Positions 21,205 to 31,991 of a stretch of DNA of 64,000 nt are shown here, one piece after another; positions within the stretch are counted from its first letter, which is position 1, and every line of letters begins with the position of its first letter. This DNA is from Terfezia claveryi. Lineage: Eukaryota > Ascomycota > Pezizomycetes > Pezizales > Pezizaceae. A program made the position numbers and the translations under genes. The DNA lies in contig WHUX01000156.1 of assembly GCA_015179025.1 (NCBI GenBank), forward strand, positions 62,001-126,000, in the 5' to 3' direction. The notes beneath the pieces were generated by a model. That model had not been told where the DNA came from and did no database searches. It worked only from the letters and a program-made list of their open reading frames with translations.

Positions 21205-21561
21205 TGTGACGGCGTAGGCTATGGCGTAGACGATTGACTATGAACGTGACTCTAAGGAGCGCACGCAACGGCCAAACTAATATGACGGCGTAGGCTATGG
21301 CGTAGACGATTGGCTATGAACGTGACTCTAAGGAGCGCACGCAACGGCCAAACTATACCACACTAGCGTGGTATAGTTTCAAGTTGCTATATGTATTGTT
21401 GTGGGTTTGGTAGACAATAGTATAGACGTAGACTATGGACATAGGTTGGGTAGACAATAGTATAGACGTAGACTATGGACAAAAGGCAACTTGTATGAAA
21501 GACTCGATATACAAGACGTTATGTGAAGAGCAAGAACAAAGAATACAACTATGGCCTCATA

Positions 21562-22921
21562 CCGTATTAATTCGCAAGTAAGACAGTACTACTCGGCAGG
21601 ACAGTATTCGCATATAAGACAGGGGTAAAATAGCCTAATTTTGGCCGAGATATCCGAATCGTGTTTAAGACCGCAAATTTTTCTTATAAGACAGTAGTAT
21701 AGTAATATCAACGTTGACTCGCAACTAGTTTCTTTCACTCATCACCATCACTTGTTACGATGCCAATTCCACAGGCACCTCGTCCTGGACCCAGTGCGCA
21801 AAATACTGGCCAAAAACCTCGCGCAACCTCAGTATTGCAACTACAGAACTCTAGGAGCGGACAGCGATTCCAGCACTATCAAAGGTAGATTCCAAAGGAC
21901 CTGATGTGGCACAAGACATTGTACACTTCAATGCCTTACGTGAGGCTGGAAAGGAAGCCCCCACTTTGAATACTCCAGTCCGAAGACATCAATACACCCA
22001 GGAATTCAAACTGGCAGCTATCACATATGCTAAAGAACATACCTCCCCCTCTATCGATCCAATTACGGAGGCAGTTATAGCTCGGCGATTTTCAAAATAC
22101 CGTGTTGCACAGATTCTAGGTATTTCCGAAAAAATGCTTAAATCCTGACTGTCAAAAAAAGATGAAGGATATATATACAGTTCCCGTTATGGTTCCTCCT
22201 GGATGTACAAGTCTAGTTCAACCACTAGATATATCAGTTCATGCACCATTCAAGAAACAACTTGATAAGATATCACAATCGCACTATGCTGCCAATCTTG
22301 ACAATTGGATAGAGAATAAATATACTGCTTCCCAACGGCGAATTCTTATGACCAAATCGGTAGCTGAGGCATGGAAGTTAGTATCTGCCAACCGTGATAT
22401 GATTGTAAGCTCAATTTATAAATCCTCCCACATGTATACTTAGTTAACACTCCTAGACTCACTCATTTCGTAAATATGGAATTACTGTCCCAATTGATGG
22501 CACAGCGGACTCTGAGATTCATATTGAAGGAATCCCGAACTATACAGTCCCTGAGTGGCAATTACCTCCTGAGTTGGAAGACCAACCCGACCTACCAACA
22601 GACACAGAGAATGAAAGTTCAGATCTAGAGATTGTGGATGACGAAGAGGAAGCGGCTGGAAGTGACAATGAGCAGGGAGATTATATTATGAAAGAAGAGG
22701 CTGTTCAATATGCTACCATTACGCTTGGGGAGGAGATCGTGTAAATAGATATCAATTATTCTACTGTGTCGTTCCAGAATTTTTTTTTTTTTCCCCGGAA
22801 ATTCTTTTATAAGAAAGTATCTCGTGTTTAAGCTAGTATAGCATATAAGACAGTAAATTTAAGGCCCCTCCAACCGCCCGTTCGTGAATAAGACAGCATT
22901 CTTACTTGTGAATTAATACGG
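21562..22921 (+). mobile_element. Pogo-like Tc1/mariner element, internally deleted, TA target duplication
   Basis: Ends are CCGTATTAATTCGCAAGTAA and its inverted counterpart ACTTGTGAATTAATACGG, with TA on both sides. The right LTR of gypsy 3 shows the empty site, which confirms the boundaries and the TA duplication. At 1360 bp with a broken transposase it is non-autonomous. Confidence 0.9.
21906..22744 (+). pseudogene. Remnant of pogo/jerky-type DDE transposase
   Basis: A first frame (21906-22148) encodes an N-terminal helix-turn-helix region (RRHQYTQEFKLAAITYAKEH). Directly after it, a second frame (22162-22443) carries the end of the DDE catalytic core (PPGCTSLVQPLDISVHAPFK). A third frame carries the C-terminal IPNYTVPEWQLPPELEDQ and an acidic tail to 22744. 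The central DNA-binding part and most of the catalytic domain are missing, so an internal deletion joined the two ends. It cannot encode an active enzyme. Confidence 0.8.
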
Positions 22922-23288
22922 TATATATACAGCTGTTCGCTCTATGATATCATCACACACGTATCAACATCTTATCAATCTGAGACTCGGACTAAACCCT
23001 GTCTGACTCTCAAAGTACAATAACTATTGCTTGTGATCGCAGGTGATAATCCGTGACAGATTCCATGACAGAATTCATGACAAAGTCCGTGATAAAGTTC
23101 CGTAACATAGCCCATGACAGTATCCCCCCTTAAGGCCGAAGTCCTTTGAGGCTTTAACTAGTAGTGTCTTCTGGTAGGTATTCTGGCTTATCAGGGTACC
23201 GAGCGTGAAATTAATCGATGGCTTTTAATTTATTGACGTTGATACAGCTAGGTGGCAATGAATTTGGTACCCCCCCTGCATAAGAGTC

Positions 23289-23362
23289 TTGCATTAGCGC
23301 GCATATTATAGGTTTAGCGCGCATATTATAGGTTTAGCACGCATATTATAGGTTTAGCGCTA
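23289..23362. repeat. Three tandem copies of a 20-bp unit near the left end of the mariner element
   Basis: GCGCGCATATTATAGGTTTA occurs three times, the third as GCACGC..., bracketed by CATTAGCG and its inverse CGCTAATG. Sub-terminal arrays like this can be transposase binding sites, but that is inference. Confidence 0.8.
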
Positions 23363-23543
23363 ATGTTTAGTAGGCAGTAACAACACCAACGTTGGCAGGC
23401 ACTGGCCTCTCGTATGATAGCGTAGGCATTTACGCGTCAACATGCTACCCCTATAGCACAACATCCTCTATACTACAACATCCTCTATTGCACAATACCG
23501 CAATATCATACTGTATTACAGAATATCTCTAACACACATCAAC

Positions 23544-24065
23544 ATGTACTTCTGTATCATTGCCATTCTTCTTGTCTTATTGACCACTCACGTGGTTAGT
23601 ACCATCATGACCTGCACCAATCCCACCACTACCACCACTACCACCACTACCACCACTACCACCACTACCACCACTACTACCACTACCACTACTACCCCTA
23701 TCCGAGTCGATCTAATACAGAGATCAGTAGATTGTCAACTTCTGGCAGAACTAGATCACCGATTTCGTTGGGAACAAGTAAATCCGAGTTGTGAAGGTCT
23801 GAGTGTGAGAATCAAGGAACGGGTCTCGCAATATTGCGATGACCAATTGGTGCATTTTCCAGCCGCAAGGCAAGCACCACAACTGGTCTATCTGAATCAG
23901 CCAATTCAGAAAAAAGTTAGGTGGGCTGATAGTTGGGTCGACTCTGATCTGGGGTCTATGGACCACTTTGATTTGTCTGATGTGGAGATTTCCACAATAC
24001 CTGATTCAGAAATACCTGATTTGGAGTACCAGCATTCATGGGAGGAATTTAATTCCCAGTGGTAG
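23544..24065 (+). CDS. Passenger ORF in the mariner element, Thr-rich, unrecognised
   Basis: A 173-residue frame opposite in strand to the transposase. It starts MYFCIIAILLVLLTTHVVS, which looks like a signal peptide or membrane anchor, followed by a run of 24 threonines encoded by ACC/ACT repeats. Then comes a ~120-residue region without repeats (DCQLLAELDHRFRWEQVNPS, QKKVRWADSWVDSDLGSMDH), acidic toward the end, with the last residues EEFNSQW. An internal ATG after the hydrophobic segment (MTCTNP) could also start it. The reading frame is open and complete, unlike nearly everything around it. No family is recognised. The GAGCTGGCGGAA minisatellite begins right at its stop codon. Confidence 0.45.
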   Translation: MYFCIIAILLVLLTTHVVSTIMTCTNPTTTTTTTTTTTTTTTTTTTTTTTTPIRVDLIQRSVDCQLLAELDHRFRWEQVNPSCEGLSVRIKERVSQYCDDQLVHFPAARQAPQLVYLNQPIQKKVRWADSWVDSDLGSMDHFDLSDVEISTIPDSEIPDLEYQHSWEEFNSQW

Positions 24066-24350
24066 AGCTAGCGGGAGAGCTGGCGGAAGAGCTGGCAGAA
24101 GAGCTGGCAGAAGAGCTGGCAGAAGAGCTGGCGGAAGAGCTGGCAGAAGAGCTGGCGGAAGAGCTGGCAGAAGAGCTGGCGGAAGAGCTGGCAGAAGAGC
24201 TGGCTGGCGGCGGGAGGGAGAGCTGGTGGAAGAGCTGGTAGAAGAGCTGACAGAAGAGCTGGCGGAAGAGCTGGCAGAAGAGCTGGCTGGCGGCGGGGGG
24301 AGAGCTGGTGGAAGAGCTGGTAGAAGAGCTGGTGGTAGAGCTAGCGGGAG
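24066..24350. repeat. 12-bp minisatellite GAGCTGGCRGAA
   Basis: About twenty units with few differences, in two blocks separated by a variant containing GGCGGCGGG. All three plus-strand frames are open through much of it (ELAE repeats, GRAGRR repeats), which is a property of the repeat rather than evidence of a protein. Confidence 0.9.
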
Positions 24351-25016
24351 AGCTGGCGGGGGAGGGCTGGCGGGGGAGGGGAGGGCTGCTGGCGGGAGGG
24401 CTGGCTGGCGGGGGAGGGGAGGGCTGCTGGTGGGAGGGCTGCTGGCGGGGGAGGGCTGGTGGGGGAGGGTTGTTTTCTTTTGTTTGGGGGAGGGCTGGCG
24501 GGGGAGGGCTGTTTTCTTTTGTTTGGGGGAGGGCTGGCGGGGGAGGGGAGGGCTGCTGGCGGGAGGGCTGGCGGGGGAGGGGAGGGCTGGCTGGCGGGGG
24601 AGGGCTGGCGGGGGAGGGGAGGGCTGCTGGCGGGAGGGCTGGCTGGCGGGGGAGGGCTGGCTGGCGGGGGAGGGCTGGCGGGGGAGGGTTGTTTTCTTTT
24701 GTTTGGGGGAGGGCTGGCGGGGGAGGGTTGTTTTCTTTTGTTTGGGGGAGGGGGAGGGCTGTTTTCTTTTGTATTTGTTTTCTTTTGTTTGGGGGAGGGC
24801 TGGCGGGGGAGGGGAGGGCTGCTGGCGGGAGGGCTGGCTGGCAGGGGAGGGCTGGCGGGGGAGGGTTGTTTTCTTTTGTTTGGGGGAGGGCTGGCGGGGG
24901 AGGGGAGGGCTGCTGGCGGGAGGGCTGGCTGGCGGGGGAGGGGAGGGGAGGGCTGCTGGCGGGAGGGCTGGCTGGCGGGGGAGGGGAGGGCTGCTGGTGG
25001 GAGGGCTGGCCTGGCA
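24351..25016. repeat. G-rich minisatellite with GGGGGAGGGCTGGCG units
   Basis: A higher-order array in which G-rich units (GGGGGAGGGGAGGGCTGCTG) alternate with TTGTTTTCTTTTGTTTG spacers. Runs of three to five G separated by one to three bases repeat dozens of times on the plus strand, so G-quadruplex formation is plausible. Long open frames are artefacts. Confidence 0.9.
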
Positions 25017-25176
25017 ATAAAAGTAAGTACTTCACTTCCTCATTCCTTAGTTGCTATAGATGCTAACCAACCCACATACCATATAGGAAACGGCAGCAGC
25101 GAACTTTGGCCTATTAGAGATATTTGTTATTTATATGATCTATTATCTATATAAACATTGATTAATGACAAGAAAT

Positions 25177-26368
25177 TTAATACTTAGTATACCAACCTTC
25201 TGCCTTAATAACAGCTGCTACACGACGAGGCATAGAGGTATAAAGACTATGAAAAAGTGACTCAGGAATAATCTCCCAAATCTCTGCTAATGCATCTGCT
25301 AATGCTTCCTTAACTACTTCTGGACTTCCCGGCATATTAATCAAATCCGGATACCTGCAGTGAAGTTGGCGTTTCATATATGCCCAAACATGTTCGATTG
25401 GATTAAGGTCAGGAGAGTAGGCTAGATGTTTAGCAACAACCCAGTCATTATCTTTGAACCATGCGTGTGCAAGCTTGGAGGTGTGGATTGATGAATTGTC
25501 TTGCATAAAAACTAGATCATCAATACCTATCAACTCACTCATTTCCAGGCAAACATCAGGAAGAACATGTATTAAAATCTCAACATATCGAATAGCATTA
25601 TTATGCCCTTCAAGTAGTGGCCATAAATATCCTCTTGATGATCCAAAAAAACATCCCCATACCATGAGAGAGATATCATGAGCCGTCCTATATATAAATA
25701 TTAGATCTAATAATTATAAGAATTAAGAAAGGAGTAATATACCTGCATGGATCTACTGCCTGCACTTCATAATGATCCTCTCCCTTTTTTCTCCAAACCC
25801 ACTTTGCTCCTGCTCCTTTACTACGCTCTACTGAGCACTCATCAGACCAAACATGTTTTTTCCATTGCTCTAGAGTCCAATCCTTCCGTTCTAGAGCCCA
25901 TGCTAACCTTGCACTAACATGCCGTGGTAGTAGCTTTGGTCGCTTTCTTGCTATCCATTTTCGAAGTCCTTTACCCCGAAGCATACGATCGATAGTTCGT
26001 GGATGAATATCTTGTAACTCGGGTATATTGTCTATAAGCTTCAGCTTAGATATTGAAGCATCCCCTTCAATAAGAGCTAGAACTGCATCCTCGGTAGCTT
26101 TTGAGATCTTCTTTTGTCGACCTGGATGTGGTTTATTTGTATGGGTTCCACGTTCTATATAGCGTTAGATAAAATTCTGGATAGTTGACTTAGGTCGACC
26201 AATATGGTTGGCAATTTGTCCATATCCATAGCCTTGCTTATAGAGAAGCGTAATCTTGCCTTTTTCAAAATCAGTTAACCGCTTTTTCTAGGTAGTGAGT
26301 ATGATAGGCTCGTCTGGTTCTGCTAAAAGTGTATTAAATTGAATTGTAGATAGATTAGGTTCTGACAT
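25177..26368 (-). pseudogene. Tc1/mariner transposase with one intron and two stops
   Basis: The ATG at 26366-26368 begins MSEPNLSTIQFNTLLAEPDE. A helix-turn-helix part (LTDFEKGKITLLYKQGYGYG, then QIANHIGRPKSTIQNFI) and a second one (HPRTIDRMLRGKGLR) follow. The catalytic part has VWSDECSVE, FMQDNSSIHTS and YSPDLNPIEHVWAYMKRQ, the D-D34D/E layout of Tc1-like enzymes. A 55-bp intron (25688-25742, GTATAT...TATAG) joins VDPCR to TAHDISLMVWGCFF. Stop codons at ILTT-stop-KKR and NFI-stop-RYI, each one transition from Gln, make this copy inactive. The stop codon is TAA at 25177. Confidence 0.85.
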
Positions 26369-29300
26369 GATATATAGGAGGAATCAGAGGCTTTTACTCT
26401 AAAGTTCATGAGCTGTCTGCTGGTACTGGTACCGATAGATAATATATCTAAGTATTTGGTTGCGTGGTTAAGGGGGAGTAAGACATTCGCCCACAAACGT
26501 GCTAGCCGTGTTCAATGCATTAAATCTGAGTCAAGCGCACTGCATACCTACCCCTTTTATGCAGGGTACCAAATTCATTGCCACCTAGCTGTAGCTGGTT
26601 CCCAGTCTGAGTTATCGTAACCTACCCATTTGATCAAGTATTGGAGTTTTTTCCATCGTATTCATGAATCTAGAATTTCTTCCACATGCTATTCTTCTTC
26701 ATTGTCAATTATAATGGGTGGAGGTAGAGAATTCTTTTGCCCAGGTAGAGGATTATTATCTGTGGGGTCTAGAAGTGAGACATGCTGAACTCGATGATAT
26801 TGAATTGTAGGTGGAAAGTCAAGTTCATAGGTGTATGGGGATATGACTTTCAATATCTTATATGGTCCTATGTGTTTATGATCCAACTTCTTACTTGGTC
26901 ATTGTGTAGTAACATGTTATGCATTGAACTATACTGAATCTCCTTCTTTAAATGCGGGTGCTGGTTTCCATCGTTTGTCTACTTGTTTTTATTACTTTGC
27001 TTGAGCTCTTGCCATTTCATATTGCAGATATTCCATAAGTTCTTTTATCAGGGTGGCTAATTTTATGGCATTCCATTCTCCTTATTCGTTTAATGTAATT
27101 GACAAATCAAATTGCCAGTATGAATCTCTACCATAGTTAGCAAAGAATGGAGATACCTCTATCATTTCTAATGCTTAATTGTTTGATGCGAATTCAATTA
27201 GATGAAGCCAATTTTCCTAATCGTCTTGCAGATAATTAACATATATATATAGGTACTGTTCTAGTATAGTATTTATCCATTCCGTTTGACCATCAGTTTG
27301 TGAGTGGAATGGGCTTAAAACTAATGACTTCATCTAATGGATTTGACATAATGTCTTCTAGAATTTTGCAATAAATTGTATTCCTCTATCTGAAACAATT
27401 ATTTTAGGTAAACCATGAAGTCAGAAAATATGTCTTATATAAAGATCTGCCAGTTTTTCAGCTGTAGTAGTATACCGACAAGGTATAAAGTGGTGCAATT
27501 TTGTCAACTAGGAAACTACTAGTAGAATCACATTATATCTATTTAACTAAGGTAGTCCTATAATGAAATCTATTGAAATATCTTGCCAAGCCCCTTACAG
27601 TATTGATAATGGTTGTAGGATTTTGAAAGGAGCATATCATGATGTTTTTGATTGTTGACAAGGATAACAATTGTAAATATAATGATCGACTTGTTTATGT
27701 ATTTGTGGCCTATAGTATTATCACGATAATAATTTCAAAGCTTTAGAATGCTCTGGATGTCCTACTATTGGAGTTATGTAGTAATCTTCAATTAATCATA
27801 GCTTCAGAGAATTATAGTTTGGTATGTAAATTTTCTCCCGAAATCACAGCTTGCCATTATCCTCTTTACATTCTGCTAATGAGATATCCTTTGATTGTTT
27901 TTGTCTCTATTAAAGTTTTTTCAATGTTTCCTGTAGTACCGGATCAATAGCAAATCCCTGTTGGAACAAGTCTTCAATAGATTGGCCCTCTTCCATTGTT
28001 ATATTTATTGCCAGGTTATGGGGTTTTAGTACCACTTGGTGTTGGAATTGTGTACATTTATCTCCTTCTTTAGAAAGGTCTCCTAACCTTCTTGTGAGGG
28101 CATCTGGTTTTCCAGCGGATTTTCCTAGTTGGTAGATTATTTTGAAGTTAAAGTGGGATAAATACTCTGACCATCTAGCTTAGTATCTATTTAATAGTTT
28201 TGTAGATATGAAATATTCCAGATTTCTATGGTCGGAGAGTACTTTAATGGGATATATGATAGATTCTAGTTCTAGTCTCCATTCTTCAAAGCATCATATA
28301 ATTGCCATTAATTCTTTCTTGTATATTTCGTAGTTATACTCGGCTGGGGAATATTTCTTTGAAAAGTATACTACAGGATATAGTATTCTATTCTTATCAT
28401 ATTGTGACAGTATTCTAGCAGAAATGTAGTCAGAGGTATCAGCTTCTATAAGTATTTCATTGTCTGAGTCGAAATGTTGGAGGATGGGAGTAGTAGTAAA
28501 TGCTTTTTTGAGGTGTTGGAATACGGATTTGCATTCATTATCCCATTTTCATAGTGTATCTTTTTTAGTAAGCTTTACTATGAGTGCTACTATAGAGGAA
28601 AAATCTTTAATAAACCGTTGATAGAAATTAGTGAATTCTAAGAAAGATCTGACATCATATAAGTTAATTGGGGATTCCCAGTCAACAATGGCTTGGATTT
28701 TTGTAGGGTCCATTTGTATTCCATTTTCGGATATTATCATACCGAGATATTGTACTTTTGTTTCATGAGATTCGCATTTTTCTAGTTTTAGGTATAGTCC
28801 GACTTTTTGTAGTGCTTCTAATACCTTTGATATGTGGTGTCTATGTTCTTCTAGTATATTGCTGTATATTAGAATATCATCCAAGTAAACTGTACAGAAA
28901 TTATCCAGAAATGGGTAGAGAACATCATTAATAAAATGTTGAAAACTAGCTGGGGCATTTGTAAGGCTGAATGGCATGATGAGTGTTTCAAATAGGCTGT
29001 TGCATGTTCAGAATGCTGTTTTCCATTCCTCCCCTTCTGCCATTCTGATTAGGTTGTGTGCAGTTCATTTGGCTAGTGTTGTATAGTATTGAGCTTTTGA
29101 TAGTCTAGTAAGTGTTTCATATATCAAAGGTAATAGATATCAGTTCTTAATGGTACCATCATTTAATTCTCGATAATCAATACATAAGCACAATGACCTA
29201 TCTTTTTTCTTGACAAATAATATAGGTGCCCCTACAGGCGATAATAAAGTACATATGAATCCTTTTGATAGGTTTTCATCTATCTATTCTTTAAAGGCTT

Positions 29301-30129
29301 GTAGTTCTGGTTTGGATAGACAATATAGACGTCCGAATGGTAGTGTAAATCCTTCTTTTAGTGGAATTTTGTGATCATAGGGTCGGTGGGGTGGAAGTAC
29401 TTCTGCAATGGCTTTCTTGAAGAGGGGTAAATATTCGTAGTATTCTGTGGGAAGGAGTTCTTTTATTTTATTATCTTTATTGTGAAGTTCCTATTTGGCT
29501 AGCTTGAGAGCTTGATAGAGCTCGTAAATAGTGAACCGGAAGGGTTGTTCTATCCCTTTCCCTTTTTTGATTTGTCTACTGAACATGGAGCTAGCTATTA
29601 TGGCAATTTGAGGTTATTGTAGAATTGGTATAGAAATCCTAGTAATTGATGAGGGTTTTTAATAGCAGTATTGTATACAATATTTAGAATCAAAGGTAAT
29701 TGTATTTTATGCGAATCATATGCTAACATCATGATGGTGAAGCTAAGGTATTCCTAATACCAAGAGGTAATATCTAAGTTTAGTGACAAATAAGAATAGT
29801 TGTTCTTAGTATTGCTCAATGGTCATTTGTATTTTTGTCATATGAGTGATAATTCCAGATTCGATTGGTTATCTGTTGATTACTTTTAGTATTTGAGGTT
29901 TTTTTAGTTTATATAGTAGAAGTTTGTGATGGCTTATGAAATCTTGATCTATAAATATATACTCTATAGCTCTACAATCTATTAGTGCATGTATAGGAAT
30001 GAGGTTATTATTATCTTTTATTTCACAGGTAACTACAAGATGATTTCCTTCCAATTCTTCTTCCGACATAAGGCATAATGATAAACTGGAAATATAGAGA
30101 GAAGATTTTGATGGCCTCACATCAGTGCC

Positions 30130-31325
30130 ATCCTGCTGAAGTAAAGCTATTCTTTTAGTATTGGTAGAGTTGGTTCATATATAGTATCTTCTGCTACCTG
30201 AATAGGACGACGTTGGGTTTGAGGACAAGTCTTTACTCCATGACCTAATCTACTACAATAATAGCAATAGCCTTCTGCCAAGTGTTTGGCTTGTTCCTCT
30301 GGAGATATCTTCTTTCATGCAGCTGAAAGGTCCATTAGTCCTACATGTGTTCCTATTGCTGTGGATGTTGTAATAGTTAGTGCCATAGGAGGGTTTGATG
30401 TAGAATGAGATGTTGGGTTAGTACGGGGATTGGAAGTTGTAAGGCAATTAGCAAACTATAACTGTAAGGCTTATCATCGGATATCAAGGCTTTGACATAC
30501 AGCAACAAAATCATCAAAGATAGTTGGTTCAGGATGTACTGCTAAGAGATCTTGTTGCAATCGATAAGAGAGGCCTCTTTTTAGGGCAGCTAACTTAGCT
30601 ACATCATTTCAGGTGGTTTTAGCTGCATGTCATTGAAATTCTGCAAAGTATGTTGTAAAGTCTCGAGTACCTTGTATAATACTATGAAGCTTATATTCTG
30701 CATTTGCGATTCAATTGGGATCTCCAAATGCATTTTCTAGAATTGTAATAAGAGCCTCTAGGTCGATTAAATTGACAGTATTGTCCTGGACATATGGTAT
30801 GACTTAGTCAAGTGCATCTTCAGAAAGTGAGTTAACTACAAGACATAACTTGGCTTGTTCATTGGCATATGTAGCAGCTTTGAGACGCAGCTGTGTTAAG
30901 AAAGGATGTAGTTTGTTTCAATCTTTACCAATGAATTTTTCAAGGTTTGGAATTTTTTTAGTTCGAACTCCTCCTGGTTGATTTCTAGCTAACACAGTAC
31001 TAACAGATCGATTGTCTTATAGTTGAGCTCGTAGATCCTCGATAGCAGTTTCCTGAATATCTATTTGTTCTCTGGCTTCTCGCAAAGCTGTATAGGGACG
31101 TTCATTGAGTTATTGACATAAATTAGTATTTTCAGCTTGTAGTGCCATAACATTGGCGCTTCGGTCTAGAAGGCTAATGATTCGATCCAGAAGGGTAATG
31201 GTTTCTTGGACAATGGTAGTGTAATCATTATTGGCATTAGCAGGGTCTACTTCTGCTCACAATCTTGCAAGTAGGTCTATGACCTCTAGTGGTAACTCAA
31301 TAATGGGCTGCGTTGATTTGGGCAT
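30130..31325 (-). pseudogene. Gypsy 3 gag
   Basis: It starts at ATG 31325 (MPKSTQPIIELPLEVIDLL). A coiled region and the capsid-like part follow (ANAEYKLHSIIQGTRDFTTY, LAALKRGLSYRLQQDLLAVH). A zinc knuckle CYYCSRLGHGVKTC lies at about 30241-30282. It has multiple in-frame stops, mostly where Gln or Arg codons would fit. Confidence 0.75.
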
Positions 31326-31383
31326 AGTAATTATAGGATCCGAGACAAGGTCGTGCTCAGTAGAGTATAGGGACGCAACATAA

Positions 31384-31780
31384 TATGACAGTGTAGGCTA
31401 TGGCGTAGATGATTAGCTATGAACATGACTCTAAGGAGCACATGCAATGGCCAAACTAATATGATGGCGTAGGCTATAGCGTAGACGATTGGCTATGTAC
31501 ATGACTCTAAGGAGCGGACGCAATGGCCAAACTATACTACACTAGCGTGGTATAGTTTCAAGTTGCTATATGTATTGTTGTGGGTTTAGTAGACAATAGT
31601 ATAGATGTAGACTATGGCCATAGGTTGAGTAGACAATAGTATAGATATAGACTATGGATAAAAGGTAACTTGTATGAAAGACTCGATATACAAGATGTTG
31701 TGTAAAGAGCAAGAACAAAGAATACAACTATGGCCTCATATATATACAGCTGTTTGCTTTATGATATTATCGCATACGTA
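31384..31780 (-). repeat. Gypsy 3 right LTR (5' LTR), truncated
   Basis: It matches the left LTR from the GACAGTGTAGG end through the ~76-bp tandem and the near-palindrome to ...GCATACGTA, where similarity stops. About 156 bp of the LTR is missing, replaced by AGGAAGA and the T-run of the LINE. This copy lacks the pogo-like insertion, so it preserves the empty site CCTCATATATATACAG. Confidence 0.8.
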
Positions 31781-31991
31781 AGGAAGATTTTTTTTTTTTT
31801 TTTTTTTTTAGAGTCTGTATGTCTGTAAAGCCTAAGGCTATGAGACAGCTCTGTTTCCTCATCCCGAAGGACTAGGTACACCTACAGAACAATGGGCTGC
31901 ATGAGCGCTCAGCCTCCTAAACCAAGGAAAAATCTACCAAAATGAAAAAAGAAAAAGCACAGTTTTTTCCAGGAGTAAAAGCTCCCCTACC

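Larger units (their letters stand above)
21205..23119 (-). repeat. Gypsy 3 left LTR (3' LTR), interrupted by pogo-like element
   Basis: In element orientation it starts TGTCATGGGC and ends GTCACA. Without the 1362-bp insertion it is 553 bp. It contains a ~76-bp tandem duplication (GGCGTAGGCTATGGCGTAGA unit, at about 21207-21355), a second duplication (GACAATAGTATAGACGTAGA, 21411-21480) and degenerate 16-17-bp units around CATGACAGA near its outer end. Confidence 0.8.
23245..26591 (-). mobile_element. Tc1/mariner element of 3.3 kb with passenger sequence
   Basis: Terminal inverted repeats begin CAGCTAGGTGGCAATGAATT at 23245 and are mirrored at the right end; identity continues through GGTACC and, after a C-run difference, CTGCATAA. 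Flanking TA is present on both sides (23243-23244 and 26592-26593). Removing the element plus one TA restores an open chromodomain frame in gypsy 3. Tc1-type elements are usually 1.2-2 kb. Here about 1.9 kb besides the transposase gene is occupied by a short repeat array, an unrelated ORF and long GC-rich minisatellites. Confidence 0.9.
23120..30120 (-). pseudogene. Gypsy 3 pol: protease, RT, RNase H, integrase, chromodomain
   Basis: Readable pieces on the minus strand: a protease-like segment (29869-30120, HALIDCRAIEYIFIDQDF, with the active-site region altered); reverse transcriptase (28549-28977, MPFSLTNAPASFQHFIND, YLDDILIYSN, FLEFTNFYQRFIKDFSS); a degraded RNase H/integrase region (26900-28500); and the integrase tail IGPYKILKVISPYTYELD (26689-26886). 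The chromodomain reads KLQYLIKWVGYDNSDWEPA at about 26600-26690 and resumes at 23150-23242 (NVNKLKAID, FHARYPDKPEYLPEDTT) on the other side of the mariner insertion. Many stops and frame breaks; no function expected. Confidence 0.8.
21205..31780 (-). mobile_element. Gypsy element 3: Ty3 chromovirus, decayed, with two DNA transposons inside
   Basis: On the minus strand: LTR (right, truncated at 31780), gag (about 31325-30130), protease, reverse transcriptase, integrase region, chromodomain, polypurine tract AAGGGGGGATA, then the left LTR. Without its insertions it would be about 6 kb. The left flank is GCTAG; the right flank is lost where a LINE poly(A) tail abuts. Every coding region has stops or frame breaks. 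A pogo-like element (21562-22921) sits in the left LTR and a Tc1/mariner element (23245-26591) in the chromodomain. Confidence 0.85.

Noticed and set aside
23968..25035. Very long open frames (up to 350 codons) on both strands of the GC-rich minisatellite
   Set aside because: All frames of a 12- or 15-bp repeat without stop triplets stay open. The composition (GRAGRRAG, EELAEELA, PPPPAS) is that of the repeat only.
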